From: Ricinus communis | Taxonomy: Eukaryota; Streptophyta; Magnoliopsida; Malpighiales; Euphorbiaceae | Length of the DNA stretch: 64,000 nt | Assembly: GCF_019578655.1 (NCBI RefSeq) | Contig: NC_063257.1 | Location: 21,266,001-21,330,000 of the forward strand | Direction of reading: 5' to 3' | Part shown: positions 34,162 through 44,271 of the stretch, piece after piece | Position numbering within the stretch: position 1 is the first letter of the stretch | How the letters are laid out: every line of letters begins with the position of its first letter | Position numbers and translations under genes: made by a program | The notes under the pieces: generated by a model | Told to the model about the DNA's origin: nothing | Seen by the model: only the letters and a program-made list of their open reading frames with translations | Database searches by the model: none

Positions 34162-35870
34162 TTCAAAGAAAAGAATAAAGTCCAGCTTATGACTTTAAAG
34201 AAGCTTGTTTCTTTTAATTTCATTTTAATTCTTTAGTTTTCATTTTTTTTCTTTCCATTTTGGGTATTAATTTTTGTTTGAATTAGGTGAACTTAGGTGA
34301 TTAGGTTTTACAATTGGTTTTTGCTCCTGCATGTGACACTACTTCCGACCCTCAGAGAGCAGTCACTCCTCCACCACAGACCAGCCAGTGCCCTGATATA
34401 CCTGATGATGCACCTCTTTTCACCCCGGAGCTATAGTCAGGGCAGTATTATTTCTTTCTCCTTTTGCATTTCTTATATTTTGTACACTGAGGACAGTGTG
34501 TCCTTCAAGTGTGGGGTGGTGATATTAATATACACTTGCTTTCATGATTTATTGTTTTGTATATGAAATTTAGATCCTTTTTTAGTGTATATATCGCATT
34601 TCAATTATCCCATCTCAATTATTTGTTTATTCTATGTGCAATTTTTTTTTTAAATTTTGAAAATTTTTCACTTTGTTTCGATGCTTTTACTGTTGACTTG
34701 CTTTAAGAAATCCTGTTTATGTCCATGTGATCAGGTAAAACCGATAGTGTTGAGTCTTGCATAGTTTGAGTTTTGTACTAAGTTGCTTTGGTTTATCTAA
34801 TTCTGTTTTGATGATTTTTGTTTGGAACCTACTCAAAAGTACACTTGTGAGAAATTGAGCCTAAATTGTAAGCATACACTTTATATGCTTGTATTTATTT
34901 CTTGTTGAGAGTGCCAATTACTGTCTTTACTTTTAGAACTTGCTCGATAATGCTTATAAGGGCCACAAGGAGAGTTTAACACTTTGGTATGATAGAGGCA
35001 CTTAGGTTTTTCATTATAGCCAAATAACCTTCATTCGTTTATTGATTCTGTAGATAACCTCCTCTTTTACCATTTTTTTTATCATATTTCATTGCCACTT
35101 AGTTTTATTCTGCTTTGGGTTATGATTCTGCACATGAGTTGTTTTTATTGGGAATTTTTATCTTGGGAATAGTGTGGAATCTTATAGCAGCTTTCTTCAA
35201 TCCAAAAGGAATTCACTTTATTATGTGAATGTTCTTCCCTTATGAAAAGAAAAAAGAAAAAAAAATAAATAGAAGAATAAGAGGGAAAGGTGATGAAAAG
35301 AAAGAAAGTAAGTGAGCTAAACATTTTGACTTGAGTCCTATTTCCCACCTTGAACTACTATCCATTGTTTACCCCTTGTGATTATTGTGACTTGTGTGCA
35401 GGTCATGTATTTCATTGCAGAAGACCATAGGGTCAGCTCTTACCAAATTTACCTACCATTACCTAATCTCCATTATAAGCCTTATAAAGACCTCTTGACA
35501 TGGTTGTTGACTCTCCATAAGTGGTAGGAGTAGGATTTAAGAGCAAGCAAATAGTAAGTATGGCTGTAGTTGATGCATTGAGCGAGTAAACACTATCCTT
35601 TAAACACTTTGAGTGATTTAGAGTGAATCTTGTGAGGAGTTGGTTCTGAATAATTTTTGTTGAGACAGTATTTTGCGAATTATTGGCATCTTGGTTGTGA
35701 TACTTGAATTGATTGCTTCGTTTCTTTTTGTTTGACGTACGCTTGTTAAGGATATGTGCAGGAGCTCCCTAGCTTGTTTGTCAGTTCAAGTGTTGTTCCT
35801 TAGTGGTTTATTTTCCTTATTTTACTTTTGATTGCTTGAGGACAAGCAATGAGCTAAGTGTGGGGTTATT
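34162..35870 (+). other. E1 3' non-coding region with env-gene tail and PPT
   Basis: At about 34318-34436 lie 40 codons equivalent to the end of the B1 env-position ORF (PPPQTSQCPDIPDDAPLF), so that gene was lost by internal deletion. The PPT-like motif TTCAAGTGTGGGGTGGTGA with its hairpin is at 34483-34523. The true PPT, GCTAAGTGTGGGGTTATT, ends at 35870, and the hairpin TTGCTTGAGGACAAGCAA is at 35832-35849. No intact gene. Confidence 0.75.
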
Positions 35871-37278
35871 AGATGTGCGTAAAATACATACATCTAAATG
35901 GGGTTTTTAAAATTGATTTTATGTACATTTGGATGTGAATTGGTCCTAACACTCACTCTATGTGTCTGTTTGTGTGCATTACGTCCAAAAGAAGTCAAAG
36001 TATGATAAAGGGAAGAATTGGAGCATAATTGGACGTCAAAGCTGCCGAAACAAGCTAAGTATGCCCATGAGGAAGGTTAACACGGCCGTGTTGGATTCAA
36101 CACTGGCCGTGTTGGATGCATCAAACATCAAAGAAAAAAAGAGGTTTTTAGGGAGCACGGCCACAGAGAGTAACACGGGCATCAACACCAGAACGTGTTG
36201 GGAACACGGGCATCAACACGGCCATGTTCGTGGCAGCTGGTCAAATTCATTTAAAAAGAAAGAAAAGAGAAAAAGGGAGGCAACTAGGGTTAGAATGTCC
36301 AAAACTCATCTTTTTCTCTGTCTAAGGGTTTTCTGAGTTGAAACTAAAGGAGAAGGAGACTTGGATCAAGGTTTCACTTGGATTCTCTTTGAAGATCAAA
36401 GATTGGCGAGGATTGTCGATTGGTTTCAATCCGAGTAAGAGGAACAAGAATCGATCCAAGATTGGGCATGAGGAATTGGAGCTATTTACTCTCATCTAAG
36501 GGTGTATTCGGGTTCCTCTACCTTTACTCATTTTTTTGTAATTGAATTCTTGTTGGTTGTGATTATGAACATGATTAGCTAAACTTATTAACCCATTGGG
36601 GTTCTTTATCTAGGGATTTTTGTACTTCAATTTTGAATTGAATGTATTGATTGTCAATATTGGTTTGCAATGGAAGTATTTATTGATTTGTTCTTCATAT
36701 CTTGTTGAATGATTTTTGAAATTTGAATGATCTTGAGAAAGACGTTTAGGTTTGGATTGTCCTTTGGAACCTAGAATTGAATTCGCCTAGAGATAGGGTG
36801 TTTGTTCTACCGGATTGAGAATTAATAACTCTTAATAGTGCTAAATGGTACATAATGCTAATTTGGGTAATTAGAGTTAGGAAGAGATTTCAACCTAATT
36901 AATCTAAGTTAAGATGTTAATGTCCTTGAGAAAGGCATTAATTGTGTAGAAATTTTCCCATGGAAATTGGATTTAATCAATCAATTCCACCTTTAGTTTC
37001 CATTCCTTAGAGACAAGAATTCCCAAAGGGTTATTCCTTTACTTGAATTAATCATTCCCTAGTATACGTAGTTCGACAACAATTAGAGTAGTTATTAGTT
37101 AATTTAGGAATTATTCATTAACGCCATTTTTTTCTGTGATTAGATAACAGAGAAGATTGAGTAGATTTAGGTTCACACGTTCTTTGGGGAATACGACACT
37201 TGGTACTCGCCATTAGCTATACTCCACTGATAGGTACACTGCCTTAGGTCATAGTCTTGCTTGATTTAGCACACATCA
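35871..37278 (+). repeat. E1 3' LTR (type 2)
   Basis: 1,408 bp. It starts AGATGTGCGTAAAATACATA (first base mutated from T) and ends AGCACACATCA. It differs strongly from the 5' LTR in the second half (from about 36600: TAGGGATTTTTGTACTTC; GTGTAGAAATTTTCCCATGG; CGTAGTTCGACAACAATTAG) and matches the 5' LTR of E2 instead. Confidence 0.9.
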
Positions 37279-37305
37279 AGTTTTTAAAAAACTTGATGTG
37301 TGCTA
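37267..37305. repeat. 39-bp palindrome at the E1/E2 junction
   Basis: The left arm TAGCACACATCAAGTTTTT (37267-37285) is the exact reverse complement of the right arm (37287-37305), with one central A. Each arm consists of the last 12 bases of an LTR plus AGTTTTT, the bases that normally follow an LTR: the 6-base spacer and the first T of the PBS. Confidence 0.95.
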
Positions 37306-38726
37306 TTTGTGTTAGCTACAATCTACTGCAGTGTACCTATCGATGCAGTCTAGTACTAATGGCGAGTATCAAGGTCGTATTCCTCAGGAAAGTGAAAGCC
37401 TAGAGTTACTCCTTTATTCTTTGTTATATTAACCTAAAATGAATGATGAATGATTTCTAAACTAACTAATAGCTACAAGCTAAGTTCTAAGGGAGATGCA
37501 GGAGTAAATGGATAAATGAAATAACCCAGACAAGAAAGCAAACCTAAAGGGAACCTAAACTAGTTGGCAATCAAACAAAAGATAAAGGATTGATGACTCC
37601 AATTATGCTACCTGTGGACGAATTCTTAACTCTCTCTCGATAACCGAATTCCTAAACCTAATAACCTAAAGTTGGAATCTTTTCCTAACGATTGATTCTT
37701 AAATTAGCATTAAGCTTTAATCCGCTTCTATTAAGCTTTGTTAATTCTTAATCCGGCCTAATTATTTTTATCTCTAAGTGATTATTAACTAGTTTTTGCT
37801 ATTCAAAATTCCAATTGCCAAATGGATTTCTCAATCACACAAAGCAATCTCAATACACAATTCACAACGTCTCATGAATAATGCATTATCTTATTAATAC
37901 TGAAAGAAAAAAGAATACAAAACTAACCCAAACAATCCAACAATATAATACTAAGCCAACATAGTAAAGAAATCCCAATGGATTTAATCAATCTAGCTAA
38001 TCATGTTCATTATCAAAATCCACAAGAATTCAATTACAACAATGAGTAAAGGTAGAGAAACCCGATTACACCCTTGGATGAGAGTAAATAGCCCCAATTC
38101 CTCTTGCTCGAATTGAATCGATTCTTGCTCCTCTTGCTCGATTTGAAAAAAAATCAACGAACCTCGCCCAATCTTCAATCTTTGTAGGGAATCCGATTAA
38201 AACCTTGATCCAAGTCTCATTTTCCCTTGGTTTCAGCTTAGAAAACCCTTAGAGAGAGAAATATTAAGGTTTGGGACGTTCTCCCCCCCTCTCTTCTTTC
38301 TTTCCTCTCTTCTTTCTTTTAATTAATTCCCCCTGTCACCGCCAACACGGCCGTGTTCCTGGTCGTGTTTGGAACACGGTTTGGTGTTCCTGGCTGTGTT
38401 ACTCTCTGTGGTCGTGCTCCCTAACGCCTCTTCTTCTTTGATGTCTAATGCACCCAAAATGGTCGTGTTGGTGCCCGTGTTGGGAACACGGCCAGTGTTG
38501 AGACCAACACGGCCATGTTCAGCTTCCTCATGCTCGTACTTAGCTTGTTTCGGCAGCTTTGACGTCTAATTATGCTCTAATTCTTTCCTTTATCATTCTT
38601 TGACTTCTTTTGAACCTAATGCATATAAAGAGACGCATAGGGTGAGTGTTGGGACCAATTCACATTCAAATGTCCATAAAATCAATCTTAAAACCACATT
38701 TAGATGTGTGTATTTTACGCACATCA
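37294..38726 (-). repeat. E2 3' LTR (type 1)
   Basis: 1,433 bp; on the minus strand it ends with ...TAGCACACATCA at 37294. It matches the E1 5' LTR throughout, including the CACGG-motif block around 38340-38520 and the type 1 second half. A short piece is missing near 37632 (AACTCTCTCTCGATAACC) relative to other copies. Confidence 0.9.
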
Positions 38727-40442
38727 AATAACCGCACACTTAGCTCATTGCTTATCCTCAAGCAATCAAAAGTAAAATAAGGAAAATAAAACACTAAGGA
38801 ACAACACTTAAACTGACAGACAAGCTAGAGAGCTCCTGCATATATCCTTAACAAGCGTAAGTCAAACAAAAAGAAACGAAGCAATCAATTCAAGTATCAC
38901 AACCAAGATGCCAATAATTTGCAAAATACTGTCTCAACAAAATTATTCAGAACCAATTCCTCACCAGATTCACTCTAAATCACTCAAAGTGTTTAAAGGG
39001 TAGTGTTTAATCGCTCAATGCATCAACTACTGCCTTACTTACTATATGCTTGCTCTTAAATCCTACTCCTACCACTTATTGAGAGTCAACAACCATGTCA
39101 ATAGGTCTTTATAAGGGTTGTAATGGGGATTAGGTAGGTAGGGGTAGGTAAATTTGGTAAGAGTTGAACCTATGGTGTTCTGCAATGAAATACATGACCT
39201 GCACACAAGTCACAATAATCACAAGGGGTAACAATGGATAGTAGTCTAAGGTGGGAAATAGGAATCAAGTCAAAATGTAAACTCTGAAAAGCAATTAAAA
39301 AATTAGCTCACTTACTTCCTTTCTTTTCATCACCCTTCCCTCGATTCTTCTTATTATTATTTTTTCTTCTTCTTTTTTTTCTCTTTTTTTTCATAAGGTA
39401 AGAACATTCACATAATAGAGTGAATTTCTTTTGGATTGAAGAAAGCTACTACAAGATTCCACACTATTCCCAAGACAAAAATTCCCAATAAAAACAACTC
39501 ATATGCAAAATCATAACCCAAAGCAGAATAAAACTAAGCGGTAATGGAATATGATAAAAAAAATGGTGAAAGAAGGGGTTATCTATAGAATCAATAAACG
39601 AATGAAGGCTATTTGGCTAGAATGAAAAACCTAAGTGCCTCTATCATACCAAAGTGTTAAACTCTCCTTATGGCCCTCATAAGCATTACCGAGCAAGTTC
39701 TAAAAGTAAAGACAGTAATTGGCACTCTCAACAAGAAATAAATACAAGCATATAAAGTGTATGCTTACAATTTAGGCTCAATTTCTCACAAGTGTGCTTT
39801 TGAGTAGGTTCCAAACAAAAATCATCAAAACAGAATTAGATAAACTAAAGCAACTTAGTACAAAACTCAAACTAATTATCTTACATTCTTCTGCAAGACT
39901 CAACACTATCGGTTTTACCCGATCACATGGACATAAACAGGATTTCTTAAAGCAAGTCAACAGTAAAAGCATCGAAACAAAGTGAAAAATTTTCAAAATT
40001 TTACAAAACAATTGCACAAAGAATAAATAAATAACTGAGATGGGATAAATATCATCCACCCCACACTTGAAGGACACACTGTCCCCAGTGTACAAAATAC
40101 ATAAGAAATGAAAAAGGAAAAAGAACTAATACTGCCTTGACTATAGATCCGGAGTGAAAAGAGGTGCATCAGCAGGTATATCAGGGCGTTGGCTAGTCTG
40201 TGGTAGAGGAGTGGCTGTAAATAATAAAATAAAGACTTAAAATCGAAACTGAAATAAAAATTAAATAAAATATGAAAACTAAAACTAATAAAATGTTTCA
40301 AAACAAAAGGTTAAAATATTAAAGATTAAAGATAAAAATTGGGTTGCCTCACAAAAGTGCTTCTTTTTTATGTGATGAGTCTTCTTAGCTGGACTCGTGG
40401 TGAAAAGCAAACAGGCGTGATCGACGACCTTCCATCCTTCTT
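38727..40442 (-). other. E2 3' non-coding region and PPT
   Basis: No gene. On the minus strand it holds the tail of the env-position gene (about 40215-40140, ending near ADAPLFTPDL), the PPT-like motif with hairpin (40056-40092), the conserved GGGTAAAACCGATAGTGTT block (about 39904-39924), the hairpin at 38748-38765 (one base changed in the loop) and the PPT, CTAAGTGTGCGGTTATT, next to the LTR. Confidence 0.7.
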
Positions 40443-41552
40443 CTAAGGAAATGTCTTCAAGTAACTGCTTAGAGGGATAATCGTCAATTTCCTCTTCCCG
40501 ACTGTCAAGCAAGCTGCCAGTATGATGGGCAAAACTCGCTCCTCGTATAATTGCACGTAGTCGTGATACTCTAGGGGCTCTTCCAATTTGAAAGCTGAAG
40601 TTTCACCAATTGGAAGGATCGACGGTTGGGCAATTTCTTCAGGAACATCAATGGTTTTCTCCAGTCCTTGGCTTGATTCACTTGCTAGAAGAAACTCGAG
40701 CTCCTCCAAGACTTCTTCATTGGATAACTCGTGCTCATCTTCCATCATCGAAGTTACTTGTGGAAAATCCACCAAAAATTCCTCTAACTACAACTCAGCA
40801 TCATCAACTATACGTTCTTGTTGGTAGTCTTTCAGAAGGATCATGTTTGCCTCTTCCTTTTCTGGTTCTATCTTCATGTTCAAAGAGTCGTCCTGCACAG
40901 AAGCATCATCGTCAAACATAATAGATAAACCAGAAAAATTCTCACCTGAACGCAAAGTGACGGCACTCAAATGTTCCTCGGATTCAGTAGCGTTTGATGG
41001 AGTTCCCAATTGCTCTTCTCCTAGTAACTTGAAGATTAAGCCTACTTGATGCTCCATGTTCTTAATCGAGGCTTGTTGATCTTCAAGTATCCTCTGTGTT
41101 TGTTGGAATCTATCCTCAAGACTTGCAATAAACCTCATCACCAGCTCCTCTGACACTAACTCTTCACCTTGAGTTGATGGTGCAAGATTAGGCTGCTGAA
41201 ATTTTGGTGGTTCTTGGCCATCTAAGCTCCATCCAAAGGGTGAATGAATGCTCAACTCTTGATTGTAGGTGCTTCCATACGAATCATTTGGCCAACTTCC
41301 CGTATAATTCACCTATTCATAGTTATAAGAATAATGAGCAACATCACTATACAATGGACAATCATTACTCAAATGTAAACCATAATAAAATTCATAAAAG
41401 ACTTGAGATGAAAGGATAGGAGTGGAGAGTTGATCGGTAGCCCTGGAAAACGATTCCACTCGAGCTTCTAAAGATGCACGGGTATCCCAATTTTTAGCAC
41501 TCTTTTGGTTCCTGATCCCATTTTCCAACGTGTCATACAAAGAGTTCAGCAT
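40443..41552 (-). pseudogene. E2 gag-like ORF without protease or pol
   Basis: One frame of about 370 codons with two nonsense codons (near 41313 and 40786). It starts MLNSLYDTLENGIRNQKSAK and carries a degenerate zinc knuckle near residue 50 (YEFYYGLHLSNDC, first two Cys replaced by Tyr). It continues WSLDGQEPPKFQQPNLAP, then FQQTQRILEDQQASIKNMEH (coiled-coil-like), EEHLSAVTLRSGENFSGLS, HELSNEEVLEELEFLLAS and PEEIAQPSILPIGETSAFK. Both stops lie at codons that are Gln in B1, and the B1 stops are Gln here, so the common ancestor was open. The role is inferred: possibly a Gag-related protein or a cis packaging segment. Confidence 0.8.
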
Positions 41553-41692
41553 TGAACCTCCTTATCATCCACTATCTGAATCATAAACTTAACTAAATAA
41601 ATATGTACAAACAAAACATAAATAAATATAAATAAAAATTAAAAAAATGGCTAAATTAACAAATAGCAAATTTCACTCTAGTTTTCAAACAT

Positions 41693-41710
41693 TCCCCGGC
41701 AACGGCGCCA
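41693..41710 (-). other. E2 primer-binding site, perfect
   Basis: On the minus strand TGGCGCCGTTGCCGGGGA, an exact match to the expected complement of the tRNA-Asp 3' end, after the 6-base spacer AGTTTT. It is the best-preserved PBS in the window. Confidence 0.92.
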
Positions 41711-41716
41711 AAAACT

Positions 41717-43172
41717 TGATGTGTGCTAAGTCAAGCAAGACTATGACCTAAGGGAGTGTACCTATCAGTGGAGTATAGCTAACGGCGAGTACCAAGTGTC
41801 GTATTCCCCAAAGAACGTATGAACCTAAATCTACTCAATCTTCTCTGTTATCTAATCACAGAAAAAAATGGCGTTAATGAATAATTCCTAAATTAACTAA
41901 TAGCTACTCTAATTGTTGTCGAACTACGTATACTAGGGATGATTAATTCAAGTAAAGGAATAACCCTTTGGGAATTCTTGTCTCTAAGGAATGGAAACTA
42001 AAGGTGGAATTGATTGATTGAATCCGATTTCCGTGGGAAAATTTCTACACAATTAATGCCTTTCTCAAGGACACTAACATCTTAACTTAGATTAATTAGG
42101 TTGAAATCTCTTCCTAACTCTAATTACCCAAATTAGCATTATGTACCATTTAGCACTATTGAGAGTTGTTAATTCTCAATCTGGTAGAACGGACACCCTA
42201 TCTCTAGGCGAATTCAATTCTAGGTTGCAAAGGATAATCCAAACCTAAACGTCTTTCTCAAGATCATTCAAATTTCAAAAATCATTCAACAAGATATGAA
42301 GAACAAATCAATAAATACTTCCATTGCAAACCAGTATTGACAATCAATACATTCAATTCAAAATTGAAGTACAAAAATCCCTAGATAAAGAACCCCAATG
42401 GGTTAATAAGTTTAGCTAATCATGTTCATAATCACAACCAACAAGAATTCAATTACAAAAAAAATGAGTAAAGGTAGAGGAACCCGAATACACCCTTGGA
42501 TGAGAGTAAATAGCTCCAATTCCTCGTGCCCAATCTTGGATCGATTCTTGTTCCTCTTACTCGGATTGAAACCAATCGACAATCCTCGCCAATCTTTGAT
42601 CTTCAAAGAGAATCCAAGTGAAACCTTGATCCAAGTCTCCTTTTCCTTTAGTTTCAACTCAGAAAACCCTTAGACAGAGAAAAAGATGAGTTCTGGATGT
42701 TCTAACCCTAGCTGCCTCCCTTTTTCTCTTCTTTCTTTTTAAATGGATTTGACCAGCTGCCACGAACATGGCCGTGTTGATGCCCGTGTTCCCAACACGT
42801 TCTGGTGTTGATGCCCGTGTTACTCTCTGTAGCCGTGCTCCCTAAAAACCTCTTTTTTTCTTTGATGTTTGATGCATCCAACACGGCCATGTTGGTGGCC
42901 GTGTTGGGAACACGGCCAGTGTTGAATCCAACACGGCCAGTGTTGAATCTAACACGGCCATGTTAACCTTCCTCATGGGCATACTTAGCTTGTTTCGACA
43001 GCTTTGACGTCCAATTATGCTCCAATTCTTCCCTTTATCATACTTTGACTTCTTCTGGACCTAATGCACACAAATAGACACATAGGGTGAGTGTTGGGAC
43101 CAATTCACATCCAAATGTACATAAAATCAATCTTCAAAAATCTATTTAGATGTATGTATTTTACGCACATCA
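41717..43172 (-). repeat. E2 5' LTR (type 2)
   Basis: 1,456 bp, matching the E1 3' LTR in both U3 and the divergent second half. It has two length differences from it: a stretch of about 29 bp and one extra 21-bp unit in the CACGG-motif block (about 42893-42965). Confidence 0.9.
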
Positions 43173-43177
43173 CATTC

Positions 43178-44271
43178 CAGCCCACATTATTGCGCACCAA
43201 ATAAAGAAAATTTATGCTATTAATTTTTTCAGAATAGAATGCCATAAATAAACTTTATTGCTGCTGAACCCTACACTTAACATTTCATTATTCAAAATCA
43301 CACAAACATAACAACTAATCTAAAGTAATTCTAATCCAAATTAAACTTAAGTAGTGGAACAAAAATAAAATAATAACCTAACCAAAGTAATAAATATTGA
43401 CAACTACTAGAGTATATCAAAATGTCCTAAATAATAAAAGTTACATAAAAAAATCAAATTAAACCAAGTAAAAGTAAAAGGTGAAGAAACTTACTTGAAA
43501 TTGTCGTGACAAGTTAAAAAATCGAGAAGAATGAGAATCAACACCTTAGAGAGTTTAGAGGGGCAAAGTTGGAAATTTTTTAAAATGGCATGCTTATATA
43601 GTCACGGGGATCAGCACGGGCGAGGGCAAGGCTGTGCTGGTCAGCACGGCCACGACTCAGCCCGTACTGAACCTGAAGCTTCATCCACGTGCCAATTCAC
43701 CACTGCCTAATGTTGCTGCCCGTGGTGCCTTCGGAAGCTATGGTAGATGGCTGATTTTATTTTGTGCTCTACGTACATGTCCATCCTGGGCTGGGGCACG
43801 ACCGTGGTGACCGGCACAGCCTGATGTTGCAGCCTGTGGTGGCCTCAAAAACTGTGGTGGACGGCTAATTTCCAAATCTCTTCATGTGCATATTCATCAC
43901 GGCTATGACTCCGGCCGTGCTGATCGGATCCAACCCCCGATGCCCATGGAAACTGTGGTGGATGGCTGAAATCCAAGCTTTTCTTCGCCATCTCGAGTCG
44001 CCAAACTCTGTATCTGCGTTCAACACATATACGTACACATTTTGGCTATAATTCAAGTAAAATGTATCAAACAAGGAAGTTCGTCTTCACCAATTACCAA
44101 AAATCCGACTTAAGTTACTCAAACCCTAGATTCATACAACTACGTTTAGTTACTAAGTAAGTGTTCTAAATACCATCAAGCATGCAAACAACTGATAACA
44201 TAAAAATAAATTGAGAAACATAAAGCTAAAATAGGAATGCCTCCCAAGGGCGCTTGTTTTTGGTTCTTGAG
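43178..44271 (-). other. Element C post-integrase spacer with CAGCACGG motifs and splice donor
   Basis: No gene recognised. On the minus strand, after the integrase stop comes the conserved GAGTCCAGCTAAATGACTC. Then follows a block (about 43960-43590) with many CAGCACGG, CCGTGCTG and CCGTGGTG motifs, the same type as in the C LTR. A consensus 5' splice site GTAAGT lies at 43494-43489. It is the equivalent of the B1 spacer before the env-position gene. Confidence 0.55.

Larger units (their letters stand above)
27229..37278 (+). mobile_element. Element E1: gag-pol B-family Athila-type element
   Basis: Order: LTR (27229-28676, type 1), PBS, gag, protease, RT, RNase H, integrase, a 40-codon remnant of the env-position gene, 3' non-coding region, PPT, LTR (35871-37278, type 2). 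Size is 10,050 bp. The coding part has many stops and indels, but all pol domains are present and most catalytic residues are readable. The env-position ORF has been removed by an internal deletion. Confidence 0.9.
27229..43172. mobile_element. E1/E2 composite: two B-family elements joined tail to tail
   Basis: A + element (27229-37278) and a minus element (37294-43172) are separated by 15 bases. The outer ends are both LTR starts (TGATGTGCG and its complement). They are flanked by the same 5-bp duplication CATTC (27224-27228 and 43173-43177). Neither element has its own duplication at the inner junction: the bases beyond the E1 3' LTR are AGTTT, and those beyond the E2 3' LTR are AAACT. The pair therefore looks like a single integration product in element C. 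Confidence 0.85.
37294..43172 (-). mobile_element. Element E2: non-autonomous B-family element
   Basis: On the minus strand: 5' LTR (41717-43172, type 2), perfect PBS, a gag-like ORF without pol (41552-40443), a short tail of the env-position gene, a 3' non-coding region, PPT and 3' LTR (37294-38726, type 1). Size is 5,879 bp. The gag-like ORF has the same architecture as in B1, which shows that this pol-less form exists in more than one copy and was mobilised by proteins supplied in trans. Confidence 0.9.

Noticed and set aside
40610..40921. 103-codon frame antisense to the E2 gag-like ORF (also 19101-19412 in B1)
   Set aside because: It appears in both copies only because the sense ORF is shared; substitutions do not suggest independent constraint, and no motif is seen.
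37294..43172. E2 as an ordinary independent insertion next to E1
   Set aside because: No 5-bp duplication flanks E2 alone (AAACT against CATTC), while E1 and E2 together are flanked by CATTC.
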